Of a stretch of 64,000 bases of DNA, positions 51,784 through 60,415 are shown in pieces. Numbering within the stretch: position 1 is the stretch's first letter; every line of letters begins with the position of its first letter. The DNA is taken from the NCBI RefSeq assembly GCF_023555055.1, contig NZ_JAMJPL010000001.1, forward strand, positions 186,001 to 250,000, given 5' to 3'. The translations under genes were made by a program, and so were the position numbers. Below the pieces are notes generated by a model. It was not told the origin of the DNA, did no database searches, and saw only the letters and a list, made by a program, of their open reading frames with translations. Source of the stretch: Marinobacter sp. ATCH36. GTDB lineage: Bacteria; Pseudomonadota; Gammaproteobacteria; Pseudomonadales; Oleiphilaceae.

Positions 51784-52566
51784 TCAGAATGCCGGAACCA
51801 CGGCGCCTTCGTAATTCTCCTCGATAAACGCCCTTACGTCCTCAGACGTCAGCGCCTCGGCCAGCTTTTGAATTGCCTCTTCGTCAGCGCGGTCTTCATG
51901 GGCCACCAGGATGTTCACGTAAGGCGACTCAGCACCTTCAATGACCAATGCATCCTCAGTCGGATTCAGGCCCGCTTCCAACGCGTAGTTGGTGTTAATC
52001 AATGCCAGGTCCACCTGGTTCAGGATGCGCGGCAGGGTTGCGGCTTCCAGTTCCTTGAACTCCAGGTTCTTCGGGTTATCGGCAATGTCGCGAGGTGTAG
52101 CGGTGATCTTGCTGTCATCCTTCAACGTGATAACACCGGCTTTTTGCAGCAGCAACAGCGCACGACCACCGTTGGTGGGGTCATTAGGTATTGCAACTGT
52201 GTCGCCATCCTTCAGCTCGTCAAGAGAATCGATCCGGCCGGAATAGGCGCCGAACGGCTCAACATGCACACCTACAACACTAACCAGGTTGGTACCACGG
52301 CCATCGTTGAACTCGTCCAGGTATGGCTGATGCTGGAAAAAATTCGCATCCATCCGCTTCTGGTCTACCTGCACGTTGGGCTGGACGTAATCGGTGAACA
52401 CCTTCACATCCAGCTCTACGCCTTGCTCCGCCAGCTTGGGCTTCACGAATTCCAGAATTTCCGCGTGGGGTACCGGAGTGGCGGCAACAGACAGCTCTTC
52501 TGCGGCTACTGCGCCAGAGAAAGTGGCTGCGGCAGCCAGTCCTACTATTGTTTTCTTGAGATTCAT
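51784..52566 (-). CDS. metQ: Methionine ABC transporter substrate-binding protein MetQ
   Basis: This 260-aa NlpA-family protein has a signal peptide (MNLKKTIVGLAAAATFSGAVAAEEL, cleavage after AVA or VAA). The family pattern includes TPVPHAEILEFVKPKLAEQGVELDVKVFTDYVQPNVQVDQKRMDANFFQHQPYLDEF and IPNDPTNGGRALLLL. No lipobox cysteine is present, so it is a soluble periplasmic receptor rather than a lipoprotein. The ATG at 52566 has AGGAG at a suitable distance; GTG 52572 is too close. It follows metN and metI in the operon but is separated from metI by repeat A4. Confidence 0.94.
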   Translation of the reverse strand: MNLKKTIVGLAAAATFSGAVAAEELSVAATPVPHAEILEFVKPKLAEQGVELDVKVFTDYVQPNVQVDQKRMDANFFQHQPYLDEFNDGRGTNLVSVVGVHVEPFGAYSGRIDSLDELKDGDTVAIPNDPTNGGRALLLLQKAGVITLKDDSKITATPRDIADNPKNLEFKELEAATLPRILNQVDLALINTNYALEAGLNPTEDALVIEGAESPYVNILVAHEDRADEEAIQKLAEALTSEDVRAFIEENYEGAVVPAF

Positions 52567-52615
52567 ATACACGTTCTCCTGTTAAAAATAAGTCTGGCCT
52601 GGGAGTACGGCCCGA

Positions 52616-52714
52616 GGTTGGAGGCACCTTCCGAAAAACGCCCGTGAATACGTCCGTGTAGGGCTCGGTCGCGCCATCCCTGGCGCTCCACGTTTTCGCA
52701 AGGTGCCTCCAACC
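52616..52714 (+). repeat. Family A structured repeat, copy A4, within the met operon
   Basis: The arms 52616-52637 and 52693-52714 pair over 22 bases with one mismatch. The interior starts ACGCCCGTGAATACGTCC, continues TGTAGGGCTCG and ends in an inner hairpin GCGCCA-TCCC-TGGCGC. The core faces the plus strand, opposite to the met genes. GCCC/GGGC here replaces GCC/GGC of copy A3. Confidence 0.88.
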
Positions 52715-52744
52715 CCAGGCCTATACCGGGCTCTCGTTAATTTC

Positions 52745-53422
52745 TTACTTTCGGCTGAAATATAAAACAAGGCGGTCGCCCGCCATTTGCAATAACTGTA
52801 CGAAAATCACCAGAAGAGCGACGGTAATGACCATTACGTCCGTCTGGAATCGTTGATAGCCGAAGCGGATGGCCAGGTCGCCCAGGCCACCACCACCGAC
52901 AACGCCTGACATGGCCGCGTAGGACACCAGCGTGATGGCTGTAACGGTAATGCCCGCAATGATTCCTGGCAACGCTTCCGGCAGAAGGGCACCGAAAACA
53001 ACCTGTTTCACCGTCGCGCCCATGGCCTGTGTGGCTTCGATGATGCCGCGATCCACTTCCCGAAGGGAGGTTTCCACTAGCCGGGCAAAGAACGGCGCAC
53101 CGCCGGCAACCAGCGGCGGAATGGCACCGGCAACGCCCAGCGACGTTCCGATCAGCATTACGGTGAACGGGATCATGACGATCAGCAGTATGATAAATGG
53201 CACTGAACGTAATACGTTTACCACGAACGACAGCACCGCATAGGCCACAGGCTGCTCAAGCAGTTGTCGCTTGCCAAACAGAAACAGCAGCACACCCAGC
53301 GGCAGGCCGATGAGCACGCTGAACAGCAGCGACATACCCACCATTACCAGGGTGTCCCAGCTGGCCCAGCCGATTTCGGTCCAGTCAACGTTACTGAGCA
53401 AATTCTCCATCAGGGCTTCCAT
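52745..53422 (-). CDS. metI: Methionine ABC transporter permease MetI
   Basis: This 225-aa inner-membrane protein has five predicted helices. The permease EAA-like loop is ETSLREVDRGIIEATQAMGATVKQVVFGALLPEALPGIIAG, which contacts the ATPase. It forms a homodimeric channel with MetN. Its ATG overlaps the metN stop by one base (53422). In-frame ATG five codons later is an alternative. Confidence 0.94.
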   Translation of the reverse strand: MEALMENLLSNVDWTEIGWASWDTLVMVGMSLLFSVLIGLPLGVLLFLFGKRQLLEQPVAYAVLSFVVNVLRSVPFIILLIVMIPFTVMLIGTSLGVAGAIPPLVAGGAPFFARLVETSLREVDRGIIEATQAMGATVKQVVFGALLPEALPGIIAGITVTAITLVSYAAMSGVVGGGGLGDLAIRFGYQRFQTDVMVITVALLVIFVQLLQMAGDRLVLYFSRK

Positions 53423-54459
53423 CAGCGCAGTACCTCCACATGAACATCCGCCGCTTCAAATGCGTTCATGGCGATATCGAGGTCGCCGCCCACCAGGGAC
53501 AGGGTCAGCTGGCCGTAGGGGGTGTCCTTGATGTGATCAATGCGGCCGGACAGGATGCTGAAGTCCACGCCGGACTCCCGGGCCACACTTCCCAGCAGCG
53601 GTGTATAGGTGGACTCGCCACGGAAGGTCAGTCGCAGGATGCGGCCCTGTGCATGTTGCAGGTCCTGCTGCATTTCGTCCCGATCGATGTTTTCGCTCTC
53701 GAAGACGAAATCCCGGGTGGTGGGGTGTTTCGGGTGCAGGAATACGTCGCTTACGGCGCCCATTTCCACTACTTCGCCGGCGTCCATCACCGCTACCCGG
53801 TCGCAGACACGGCGTACCACATCCATTTCGTGGGTGATCAGCACAATGGTCAGGCCCAGCTCGCGGTTGATGTCCGCCAGCAGCTTCAGTACCGACTGGG
53901 TGGTTTGCGGGTCTAGGGCGCTGGTGGCTTCGTCGCACAGCAGTATTGTCGGGCGGCAGGCAAGGGCACGGGCAATACCGACACGCTGTTTCTGGCCACC
54001 AGAGAGCTGAGACGGATACTTGTCAGCCTGGTCCACCAGGCTGACCCGCTTCAGCAGCTCATCCACCCGCTCATGAATTTCGGTGCGGGAGTATATACCG
54101 GCCAGTTTCATGGGGAAGGCGATGTTATCGGCCACGGTTTTCGAGGACAGCAGATTGAAATGCTGGAAGATCATGCCCACCTTGCGGCGGAAGGCCCGTA
54201 GCTCACTAGCGTTGTAGCCGGTGATATTTTCATCGTCGATCAGTATGCGGCCGCCGGTGGGAGGTTCCAGCAGGTTGATCAGGCGCACGAGGGTGGATTT
54301 ACCCGCGCCGGAATGGCCGACGATGCCGAACACCTCGCCGGTTTCGATGGTCATACTGGTAGGGTGCAACGCGGGGATCGCCCGCCCGCCTACCTGGTAG
54401 GACTTCTGTACCTGGTCAAATACAATCACAGCTTTGCCTTGTGAGCGCCTTGTCAGCAC
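53422..54459 (-). CDS. metN: Methionine ABC transporter ATP-binding protein MetN
   Basis: This 345-aa ATPase has Walker [11 protein letters not shown], the signature [15 protein letters not shown], Walker [13 protein letters not shown] and the H-loop in VLITHEM. The C-terminal NIL/ACT-like domain (about 265-345) allows methionine trans-inhibition of the importer. A GTG start at 54459 is used; GTG 54429 ([11 protein letters not shown]) with AAGG upstream is an alternative. It is the first gene of the metNIQ operon. The 172-bp region 54460-54631 upstream contains no gene and I saw no obvious MetJ box array. Confidence 0.94.
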   Translation of the reverse strand: MLTRRSQGKAVIVFDQVQKSYQVGGRAIPALHPTSMTIETGEVFGIVGHSGAGKSTLVRLINLLEPPTGGRILIDDENITGYNASELRAFRRKVGMIFQHFNLLSSKTVADNIAFPMKLAGIYSRTEIHERVDELLKRVSLVDQADKYPSQLSGGQKQRVGIARALACRPTILLCDEATSALDPQTTQSVLKLLADINRELGLTIVLITHEMDVVRRVCDRVAVMDAGEVVEMGAVSDVFLHPKHPTTRDFVFESENIDRDEMQQDLQHAQGRILRLTFRGESTYTPLLGSVARESGVDFSILSGRIDHIKDTPYGQLTLSLVGGDLDIAMNAFEAADVHVEVLR

Positions 54460-54631
54460 CTGGTGGGTGCAGCGTAAAACCGGCGATTATAAACCAATCC
54501 GCCGTCAAACCCGAATCCGCAGCCTTGGTATATGCCCTTACACCCTGCGCCACCTGACATGCACCGCCCTACTCAGCTAAACTTATCCCTGAAAGGAACC
54601 TTTTGAAACCCCTTCCGAGGCGCACGATATT

Positions 54632-56053
54632 TTGAGTACAAAAACCGAGACTCCGCCCTCAAGGATGAACTCTACCCAGGCATGGGTGACCTACCTGAGC
54701 AAAGTTGAACTGCCTGTACTGGCGAACACGCTGCGCAGGATCGACGAACTCACTGACAGCAGCAACAGCACCGTCAACGAACTGGCCAACGTGATCCTCA
54801 ATGACGCACAACTCACGTCCCAGGTTCTGCGGCTCTCCAACACAGTGTTCTATAACCAGACCCGCACTCAGGTCAGCACTGTAAGCCGCGCTATTACCCT
54901 GATCGGTTTTGATGCGGTGAAGTCCATGGCGATTTCTTCACTGATTGTCGATTCCCTGCTTAAACGCAATGACCGGCCCCATTTGCTTCGTTGCCTGGCT
55001 CGGGCCATTCATGCCGCCGTCCAGGCCCGTTGCCTGCTGCCAAAGCGCAACGAGCATGCGCTGGAGGAGGTTTTCATCGGCGCGTTACTGATGAATATCG
55101 GCGAGCTGGCTTTCTGGTCCTGTGAGACTGACCAGGCCAATGATCTGGAAACGAAGCTTCGCGCTGGCGAGCCACCCGTAGAGGCGCAGAAAGACGTGCT
55201 TCATACAACGTTTGCCGAGATAACCCGCGGGCTGGTGGAAGCCTGGTCGCTGGGTCCGTTCATCAAAGAAGTCGTGGCACCGGGGCAGGCCAATTCCAAA
55301 GCGGCAAGCCTGGTCCGCCATTCTGTCGAGATGGCAAAACTGTCCGAAAACGGCTGGCGTGGTTCGGAAATGGAATCAGTTATGGAAGCGCTGGGCAAGG
55401 ACATCGGAGAAAACCCCGCCGTGGTCCGGGATCAGCTCAAGATCAATGCCGGGGAAGCGGCCCGGGTGGCGGTATCACTGGGCATACCCCAGGTAACCGC
55501 ACTGATGCCCGGCAGCCAGTCGGACACCAGGAATGAGACAACGCATACGCCAGAGGTGGACCCTGCTCTGCAGCTGCAGATTCTCAGGGACCTGACCCAC
55601 AGCCTGACCGATAAACCGGATATTAACGAAGTCTGTCAGCTGGTCATCGAAGGCATACACCGGGCAGTGGGGATGCAACGTGTTGTGTTATTGATGGGCG
55701 ACCGAGGCGGGTTGGAGTTGATTCCCCGCAAACTTGGAGGCAGGGGGACCGAAAGCTGGAAAGACAATTTTACCATCCACAAGGACGGCACCGGTCCGCT
55801 GGGGACACTGCTGCCTCATGCCAGCTGTTATGTTTACCGGCCCAGATCAGGGACGGAAACCGTCCCCTATGATCGCTGGCTCGGCAATGTACCGGCACTG
55901 GTCGGGCCGCTGAAAGCCAAGGGGCGGCTTGTGGGGCTGTTTTATGCCGACAATGCAGCCGCTGACTACGTGCCGTCTGATGACCAGCTGATGGCATTCG
56001 GCCACTTCGTCCAGAATGCCCAGCTGTGCATCACGCTGCTGTCGAACAGCTGA
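54632..56053 (+). CDS. HDOD-domain protein with C-terminal GAF domain
   Basis: This protein of up to 473 aa has an HDOD domain (about 15-220; LPVLANTLRRIDELTDSSNSTVNELANVILNDAQLTSQVLRLSNTVFYN, ISRAITLIGFDAVKSMAISSLI-like). The metal ligands of true HD hydrolases are lost, as is usual for HDOD. A GAF-like domain (about 325-473, LTDKPDINEVCQLVIEGIHRAVGMQRVVLLM) follows. HDOD proteins regulate motility and c-di-GMP or stress networks as scaffolds. The start is a TTG at 54632 with GAGG 11 bp upstream; ATG 54665 has AAGG too close and is less likely. It could be part of the wider signalling set at 31961-46962. Confidence 0.87.
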   Translation: MSTKTETPPSRMNSTQAWVTYLSKVELPVLANTLRRIDELTDSSNSTVNELANVILNDAQLTSQVLRLSNTVFYNQTRTQVSTVSRAITLIGFDAVKSMAISSLIVDSLLKRNDRPHLLRCLARAIHAAVQARCLLPKRNEHALEEVFIGALLMNIGELAFWSCETDQANDLETKLRAGEPPVEAQKDVLHTTFAEITRGLVEAWSLGPFIKEVVAPGQANSKAASLVRHSVEMAKLSENGWRGSEMESVMEALGKDIGENPAVVRDQLKINAGEAARVAVSLGIPQVTALMPGSQSDTRNETTHTPEVDPALQLQILRDLTHSLTDKPDINEVCQLVIEGIHRAVGMQRVVLLMGDRGGLELIPRKLGGRGTESWKDNFTIHKDGTGPLGTLLPHASCYVYRPRSGTETVPYDRWLGNVPALVGPLKAKGRLVGLFYADNAAADYVPSDDQLMAFGHFVQNAQLCITLLSNS

Positions 56054-56068
56054 TCCAATATTGGCAGA

Positions 56069-56776
56069 TCAAAGCTCGTACAGTTTGGCCACATGCAGGA
56101 TTGGCCCGGTAGGTGTGCCGGTCGGCGACCCTCCCAGTGGCTCCAGGCTGATGGCCAGGGTCCGGCTGCTGCTGAGCAGTTCCCGGGTCTCGTCGTCGAG
56201 GGTAATCTGATAGGTCTCACCCACCGGCACTACCCCCAGAGATACCGGCTGGCCGTCTGCGGGGACTATCCACAGTTCGTAGTCCTTGCCCTGCTCGGCC
56301 GCTGTGGCGGCAACGGGTCGCAATTTCAACTGACGTTCGAAAGCTGATTCGCTCACCAGCCACAATGGGTCAGTCAGATCCGCCTGCACAATAGCCCCAG
56401 ACAGACGGTCGTCATCACGGGGCTCTGGCTGCTGCAACAGGATAACCGCCAGCACCAGTGCAGCGGCCGTCGCCACCAGGCTCCAACCCGGCCACAACCA
56501 GCGACCGGCGCCATCATTGGCCGCCGTTGCTGTCACTGGTTTTCGGTTCTGGGGCCATAACCGACGCTCAATCCCCGACCATACCGAGACCGGTGGTGTT
56601 TCCTCCTCTACCCGCGCTCCCAGGTGCCCCAGTTTTTCCTCCCAGAACCAGACCTCCTGGCGAACCCGGACGGATTCCATCATCCAGCGCTCAAACCTTC
56701 GGCGGGCCCGCCCGCGGAGGGAACCCAGAACATACTCAGCAGCCAGTGCTTCAACTCTTTCCGGTGTCTTTTTCAT
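56069..56776 (-). CDS. Anti-sigma factor, RskA/anti-sigma-K family
   Basis: This 235-aa membrane protein has an N-terminal sigma-binding region (ALAAEYVLGSLRGRARRRFERWM), one membrane helix (about 90-112, GWSLVATAAALVLAVILLQQ) and a periplasmic RskA domain (YELWIVPADGQPVSLGVVPVG...). It should hold the sigma factor encoded upstream until an envelope signal. The ATG at 56776 overlaps the sigma stop by 4 bp (ATGA). No zinc-binding HxxxCxxC is seen. Confidence 0.9.
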   Translation of the reverse strand: MKKTPERVEALAAEYVLGSLRGRARRRFERWMMESVRVRQEVWFWEEKLGHLGARVEEETPPVSVWSGIERRLWPQNRKPVTATAANDGAGRWLWPGWSLVATAAALVLAVILLQQPEPRDDDRLSGAIVQADLTDPLWLVSESAFERQLKLRPVAATAAEQGKDYELWIVPADGQPVSLGVVPVGETYQITLDDETRELLSSSRTLAISLEPLGGSPTGTPTGPILHVAKLYEL

Positions 56777-57330
56777 TGCTCCAGGCACCTCTTCAGGGCC
56801 ATCAAACCGCGCCTGATCCAGCTTTTGACGGTGCCAATGGGAGAGCTCAACGTCTCGGACAGCTCATCGTGGGTGAAGCCCCGGTAATACGACAGCAGAA
56901 TACTATCCCGCTGTTCTTCGGACAGTTCCTCAAGGCACCCGTTAAGTTCTTCGGCACCGGCACTGCGAAGAGAAACGTCCAGCGGGCCTTCCCGTCCGTC
57001 TTCCATATGTGCCAAGTGGCTATCACCAGCGGTTGGCTTTGCCTTTCTGGCCCTCATCAGGTCCAGTGTACGATAGCGGGCAATCGTCAACATCCAGCTC
57101 AGGGGAGCGCCACGGTCGTTATGATACTCGCCAGCGTGGTGCCAGATCTGCACGAAAGCATCCTGCACCGCCTCTTCCGCCAGGTCCTGCTGGCTGGCCA
57201 GTTTCAGGCATAGCCCGAACATCTTGCCAGAGACTTTCTCATACAGCCGCTGAAATGCTGCGCGGTCTTCGCGGGCAACTGCGATCAGCAGCCCCATAAG
57301 TTCGTCCTGTTCGGTATCGATGGCCGTCAT
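56773..57330 (-). CDS. ECF RNA polymerase sigma factor (SigK-like)
   Basis: This 185-aa ECF sigma factor has region 2 (FQRLYEKVSGKMFGLCLKLASQQDLAEEAVQDAFVQIWHHAGEY) and the DRGAPLSWMLTIARYRTLDLMRARK segment. Region 4 (LEELSEEQRDSILLSYYRGFTHDELSETLSSPIGTVKSWIRRGLMALK) is a helix-turn-helix. It is cotranscribed with the RskA-type anti-sigma. The divergent DUF4331 operon at 57502 is the likely target. The divergent region 57331-57501 is 171 bp. Confidence 0.93.
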   Translation of the reverse strand: MTAIDTEQDELMGLLIAVAREDRAAFQRLYEKVSGKMFGLCLKLASQQDLAEEAVQDAFVQIWHHAGEYHNDRGAPLSWMLTIARYRTLDLMRARKAKPTAGDSHLAHMEDGREGPLDVSLRSAGAEELNGCLEELSEEQRDSILLSYYRGFTHDELSETLSSPIGTVKSWIRRGLMALKRCLEQ

Positions 57331-57463
57331 ATCCGGTTTCCGATGTTCTGTTTCAGGGGTTTATGCCTACCTTACGCGCCATAATGCCTTAACGATGCAC
57401 CCTGAATACCAAACCGCAAAATTTTTGTGAAAAAGTGCATCTTTCTCTGCAACGGCGCCGTTC

Positions 57464-57493
57464 CCTCTTCTGTAAAACTAACAACAGAAGAGG
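57464..57493 (+). promoter_or_regulatory. RBS-sequestering hairpin before the DUF4331 gene
   Basis: CCTCTTCTGT (57464-57473) and ACAGAAGAGG (57484-57493) form a perfect 10-bp stem with a 10-base A-rich loop. The right arm contains the AGAGG ribosome-binding site of the ATG at 57502. Pairing would hide it, so translation may depend on temperature, a protein, an RNA or ribosome traffic. Confidence 0.6.
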
Positions 57494-57501
57494 AAAACGG
57501 A

Positions 57502-58971
57502 ATGAATACACTGTTAAAACGCTCCGGCCTCGCACTCGCGGTAGCCGGACTCTGTCTGACAACCGGCCTGGGACACGCCTCCAGTCACCGGGAAGCCCCG
57601 TTCATCACGGAAATCCCCAAAGTAGATGGTACCGACTTTTACATGTTCCGCAGTTATGAAGCCGGTCGCGAAGACTTCGTCACCCTGATTGCCAACTACC
57701 TGCCGCTGCAGGATGCCTACGGCGGCCCCAACTATTTCGACCTGGACGAAGACGCCGTTTACGAAATTCATATCGATAACAGTGGCAACGCCCAGGAAGA
57801 CCTGACATTCCGCTTCCAGTTCTCCGACATGCTGAACGACATCCAGTTGGCGGTGGGGCCTGATGGCGAGCAGAAAATGGTGTCCGTGCCGCTCAAAAAC
57901 ATTGGCGACGCCAGCGATGGCGACAATGTGCAGTTCAGCCAGGAGTACACGGTATCGGTTATCCGTGGTGACCGCCGCACCGGCACGGTACAGACAGCCA
58001 CCAATGCCAGCACCGGCACAGAAACGTTTGCCAAGCCGCTGGACAATATCGGCGGCAAGTCGTTCGCGGATTACGAAGGCTATGCCAATGGGCATATCTT
58101 CGATATCGCCATTCCAGGTTGCAGCCCCAACGGGCAAGTGTTCGTGGGGCAGCGCAAGGAAGCCTTCGCCGTTAACCTTGGCGAGATTTTTGACCTGGTC
58201 AACACCAACCCTCTTGGCCCACGCAACGGCGAAGGTCCTGGCGACCTGGCCGATAAAAACGTGACCTCGTTTGCCCTGGAAGTGCCCACCGAGTGCCTGA
58301 CCGGCACTGCAGCCACGGCCTCCGGCGATCCGGTGATCGGCGGCTGGACTACCGCCAGTGTCCGCCAGGCACGGGTTATTAATCCGGCACCGACCACCAA
58401 TGGCAAGGGGGCATCCGTGGAGGGCGGCGCCTGGACCCAGGTATCCCGCCTTGGCATGCCGCTGGTCAACGAAGTCGTCATCGGCCTGAAGGACAAGGAC
58501 GGCTTCAATGCGAGCGAACCCAAAGACGATGGCCAGTTCATCGACTATGTCACCCACCCGACGCTGCCGGAACTGCTGGAAATACTGTTCCCGGTGGAGG
58601 CACCCAACAACTTCCCGCGCAACGACCTGGTCACCGCGTTCCTGACCGGCGTACCGGACCTGAACCAGCCGGACGGCGTCACTGCTTCGGAAATGTTGCG
58701 TCTGAACCCCGCCATCGCGACCACCCCGGCGGGCAGCCAGAACGACCTGGGTGTGCTTGGTACTGACAACGCCGGCTTCCCCAATGGCCGCCGCCCGGTG
58801 GATGACACCGTAGATATCTCGCTACGAGTTGCCATGGGCGTGTTGGCGGATCCTGCCGATGCACCGAATGGTGATCTTGACTACACCGATGGTGTCCAGC
58901 TCGACCCGACCGAACTTCGGGAAACCTTCCCATACCTGGCTACCCCGATTGCCGGCTCACCCAACAGCTAA
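57502..58971 (+). CDS. DUF4331-family secreted protein
   Basis: This 489-aa exported protein has a signal peptide (about 1-25, cleavage after GHA before SSHREAP). The DUF4331 hallmark SSHREAPFITEIPKVDGTDFYMFRSYE is at the mature N terminus. It is acidic and rich in Asn/Asp. The family is widespread and uncharacterised. Start 57502 is chosen because the GAGG ribosome-binding site precedes it; an upstream extension is unlikely. Its operon neighbours are a lipoprotein, a TPR-like protein and a HupE/UreJ-type membrane protein, all envelope-directed, and it faces the sigma/anti-sigma genes. Confidence 0.9.
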   Translation: MNTLLKRSGLALAVAGLCLTTGLGHASSHREAPFITEIPKVDGTDFYMFRSYEAGREDFVTLIANYLPLQDAYGGPNYFDLDEDAVYEIHIDNSGNAQEDLTFRFQFSDMLNDIQLAVGPDGEQKMVSVPLKNIGDASDGDNVQFSQEYTVSVIRGDRRTGTVQTATNASTGTETFAKPLDNIGGKSFADYEGYANGHIFDIAIPGCSPNGQVFVGQRKEAFAVNLGEIFDLVNTNPLGPRNGEGPGDLADKNVTSFALEVPTECLTGTAATASGDPVIGGWTTASVRQARVINPAPTTNGKGASVEGGAWTQVSRLGMPLVNEVVIGLKDKDGFNASEPKDDGQFIDYVTHPTLPELLEILFPVEAPNNFPRNDLVTAFLTGVPDLNQPDGVTASEMLRLNPAIATTPAGSQNDLGVLGTDNAGFPNGRRPVDDTVDISLRVAMGVLADPADAPNGDLDYTDGVQLDPTELRETFPYLATPIAGSPNS

Positions 58972-58983
58972 CAGGAGGCCAAG

Positions 58984-59226
58984 ATGGAATTATTTCTGAA
59001 AATGTCATGCCTGGTTGTGGTGACTGCAGCGCTGACTGGCTGTTTTAACGGCTCCAGCAGCGACCGGGCACCAAGGCCGGATCCGGATGTGGACTTCACG
59101 ACTTTCGTGAAAACACAGATCGACAACACAAACGACACCCGTGAAGCGGTCCAGATCAACAAACAGGAGTTCAGCTTCAATGACCAGGACAACGAACAGG
59201 CGTTCGATGATCTGTTCATGCAATAG
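58984..59226 (+). CDS. Small lipoprotein
   Basis: This 80-aa protein has a type II signal peptide with lipobox ALTGC (Cys near residue 19), then a short Ser-rich linker and an acidic, Asn/Gln-rich tail ending NEQAFDDLFMQ. ACAGGAGG precedes the ATG. It lies 12 bp after the DUF4331 gene and its 3' end overlaps the likely start of the next gene. The small size and acidic tail suggest an accessory lipoprotein of the operon. Function unknown. Confidence 0.8.
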   Translation: MELFLKMSCLVVVTAALTGCFNGSSSDRAPRPDPDVDFTTFVKTQIDNTNDTREAVQINKQEFSFNDQDNEQAFDDLFMQ

Positions 59227-60415
59227 GACCCGCCGCCGGCTGACAGCAGTTCTGAAGCCGGCAAGCGCTTTCCCTGCCCTTCGGGGCGGGGCTTTTTGCG
59301 CCGGGATATCGGTTTTGCTGATGCTTTCCACCAGCGCAACCGCCGCACTGAAACCTATTGAGACAGACTTCGACGATAACCGCATTTTCATTGAGCTGCC
59401 GGAACCGGCTCTGTCGGCCCCAGCGCTTCCCGATTCACCGGAAAAACTGGCAGACATAATCCAGAGCCAGATTGTGCAATCCAGAAACACTGGCGACCCC
59501 CGTTTTCTGGGCTATGCCGAAGGACTTTTTCAACAATGGCCAGGAGAAATGACCGCCCGGCTCCAGGTACTTCGGGCAACAATGAAGCAGAGCCTTCACC
59601 AGTTCGATGCCGCGCGGCAGGATCTGGACACCGTGATTGCCGACTCTGACGACCCGCAACAACGGAACCAGGCAAGGCTTCTGCTGGCCAATCTGGAACT
59701 GGTTCAGGGCAACTACAAGCAAGCAAGGGAACATTGCACCCGCCTGCAGGAAACCTACCCGGGGCTGGTTTCCGCCAGCTGTGTCGCGCAGGTCAAGGCC
59801 CGCACAGGCAATGCCCCTGATGCCTACAACACCCTGAGAGAGCAGGTCCGATCGGCCAACACAAGAGATGTCACCGGCAGACTGTGGGCCGAAGGTACGC
59901 TCGGGGATATCGCTGCCCAACTGGGCAAAGACGAAACTACCGATCACTGGGTTGCCGTTCTAGGCGTCACCCCCGATGACCTTTACACCCGCAGTCAGCT
60001 CGCCGACTGGCATCTGGAACACGGCAACAAGGCCAGGGTTCTGGAACTGACCGAAGGCTACGAGAGCGTCGATTCTCTCGCGGTTATCCGGGCGATAGCA
60101 TTGAAACGGTCTGGAGCCCCCCAAGCGGATACCCTTATCAGCGATCTGAGGGAGCGATTCGCCGAGGCCCGCTGGCGGGGTACCCTGCTGCATCAACGTG
60201 ATGTTGCCCGCTTTCAGCTCGATATCGAGGAAAATCCCGCCGATGCTCTGGAAAACGCTGTCAATAACTGGAGCGATCAGCGCGAGCCACTGGATACCCG
60301 CCTTGTTCTCCGTGCATCCAGCGCTGCCGGCGACCAGCAACAACAGCAGGAGATCCGGGAGTGGCTTGAACAGCAGAGACAGACAGACGCCCGTTATCCG
60401 GAGGCAGGTTCATGA
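59180..60415 (+). CDS. TPR-like exported or membrane-anchored protein
   Basis: This protein of about 411 aa has an Arg-rich N terminus, a hydrophobic helix (SVLLMLSTSATA, about residues 40-60) acting as signal or anchor, and helical repeats resembling TPRs (ARLLLANLELVQGNYKQAREHCTRLQETYPGLVSASCVAQVKARTG). The start is uncertain: ATG 59180 has AGGAG 10 bp upstream and overlaps the lipoprotein gene by 47 bp in another frame; ATG 59207 is an alternative. Its 3' end overlaps the HupE-type gene by 4 bp. TPR proteins commonly serve as scaffolds; the partner may be the DUF4331 protein. Confidence 0.78.
   Translation: MTRTTNRRSMICSCNRTRRRLTAVLKPASAFPALRGGAFCAGISVLLMLSTSATAALKPIETDFDDNRIFIELPEPALSAPALPDSPEKLADIIQSQIVQSRNTGDPRFLGYAEGLFQQWPGEMTARLQVLRATMKQSLHQFDAARQDLDTVIADSDDPQQRNQARLLLANLELVQGNYKQAREHCTRLQETYPGLVSASCVAQVKARTGNAPDAYNTLREQVRSANTRDVTGRLWAEGTLGDIAAQLGKDETTDHWVAVLGVTPDDLYTRSQLADWHLEHGNKARVLELTEGYESVDSLAVIRAIALKRSGAPQADTLISDLRERFAEARWRGTLLHQRDVARFQLDIEENPADALENAVNNWSDQREPLDTRLVLRASSAAGDQQQQQEIREWLEQQRQTDARYPEAGS

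Noticed and set aside
2407..52714. Interpretation of family A or B as insertion sequences or CRISPR
   Set aside because: The copies carry no transposase frame and no regularly spaced repeats or spacers, and they lie tens of kilobases apart. A non-autonomous element mobilised elsewhere remains possible.
54460..54631. SAM riboswitch or MetJ box array upstream of metN
   Set aside because: I found no repeated AGACGTCT-like boxes and no SAM-riboswitch core in this 172-bp region.
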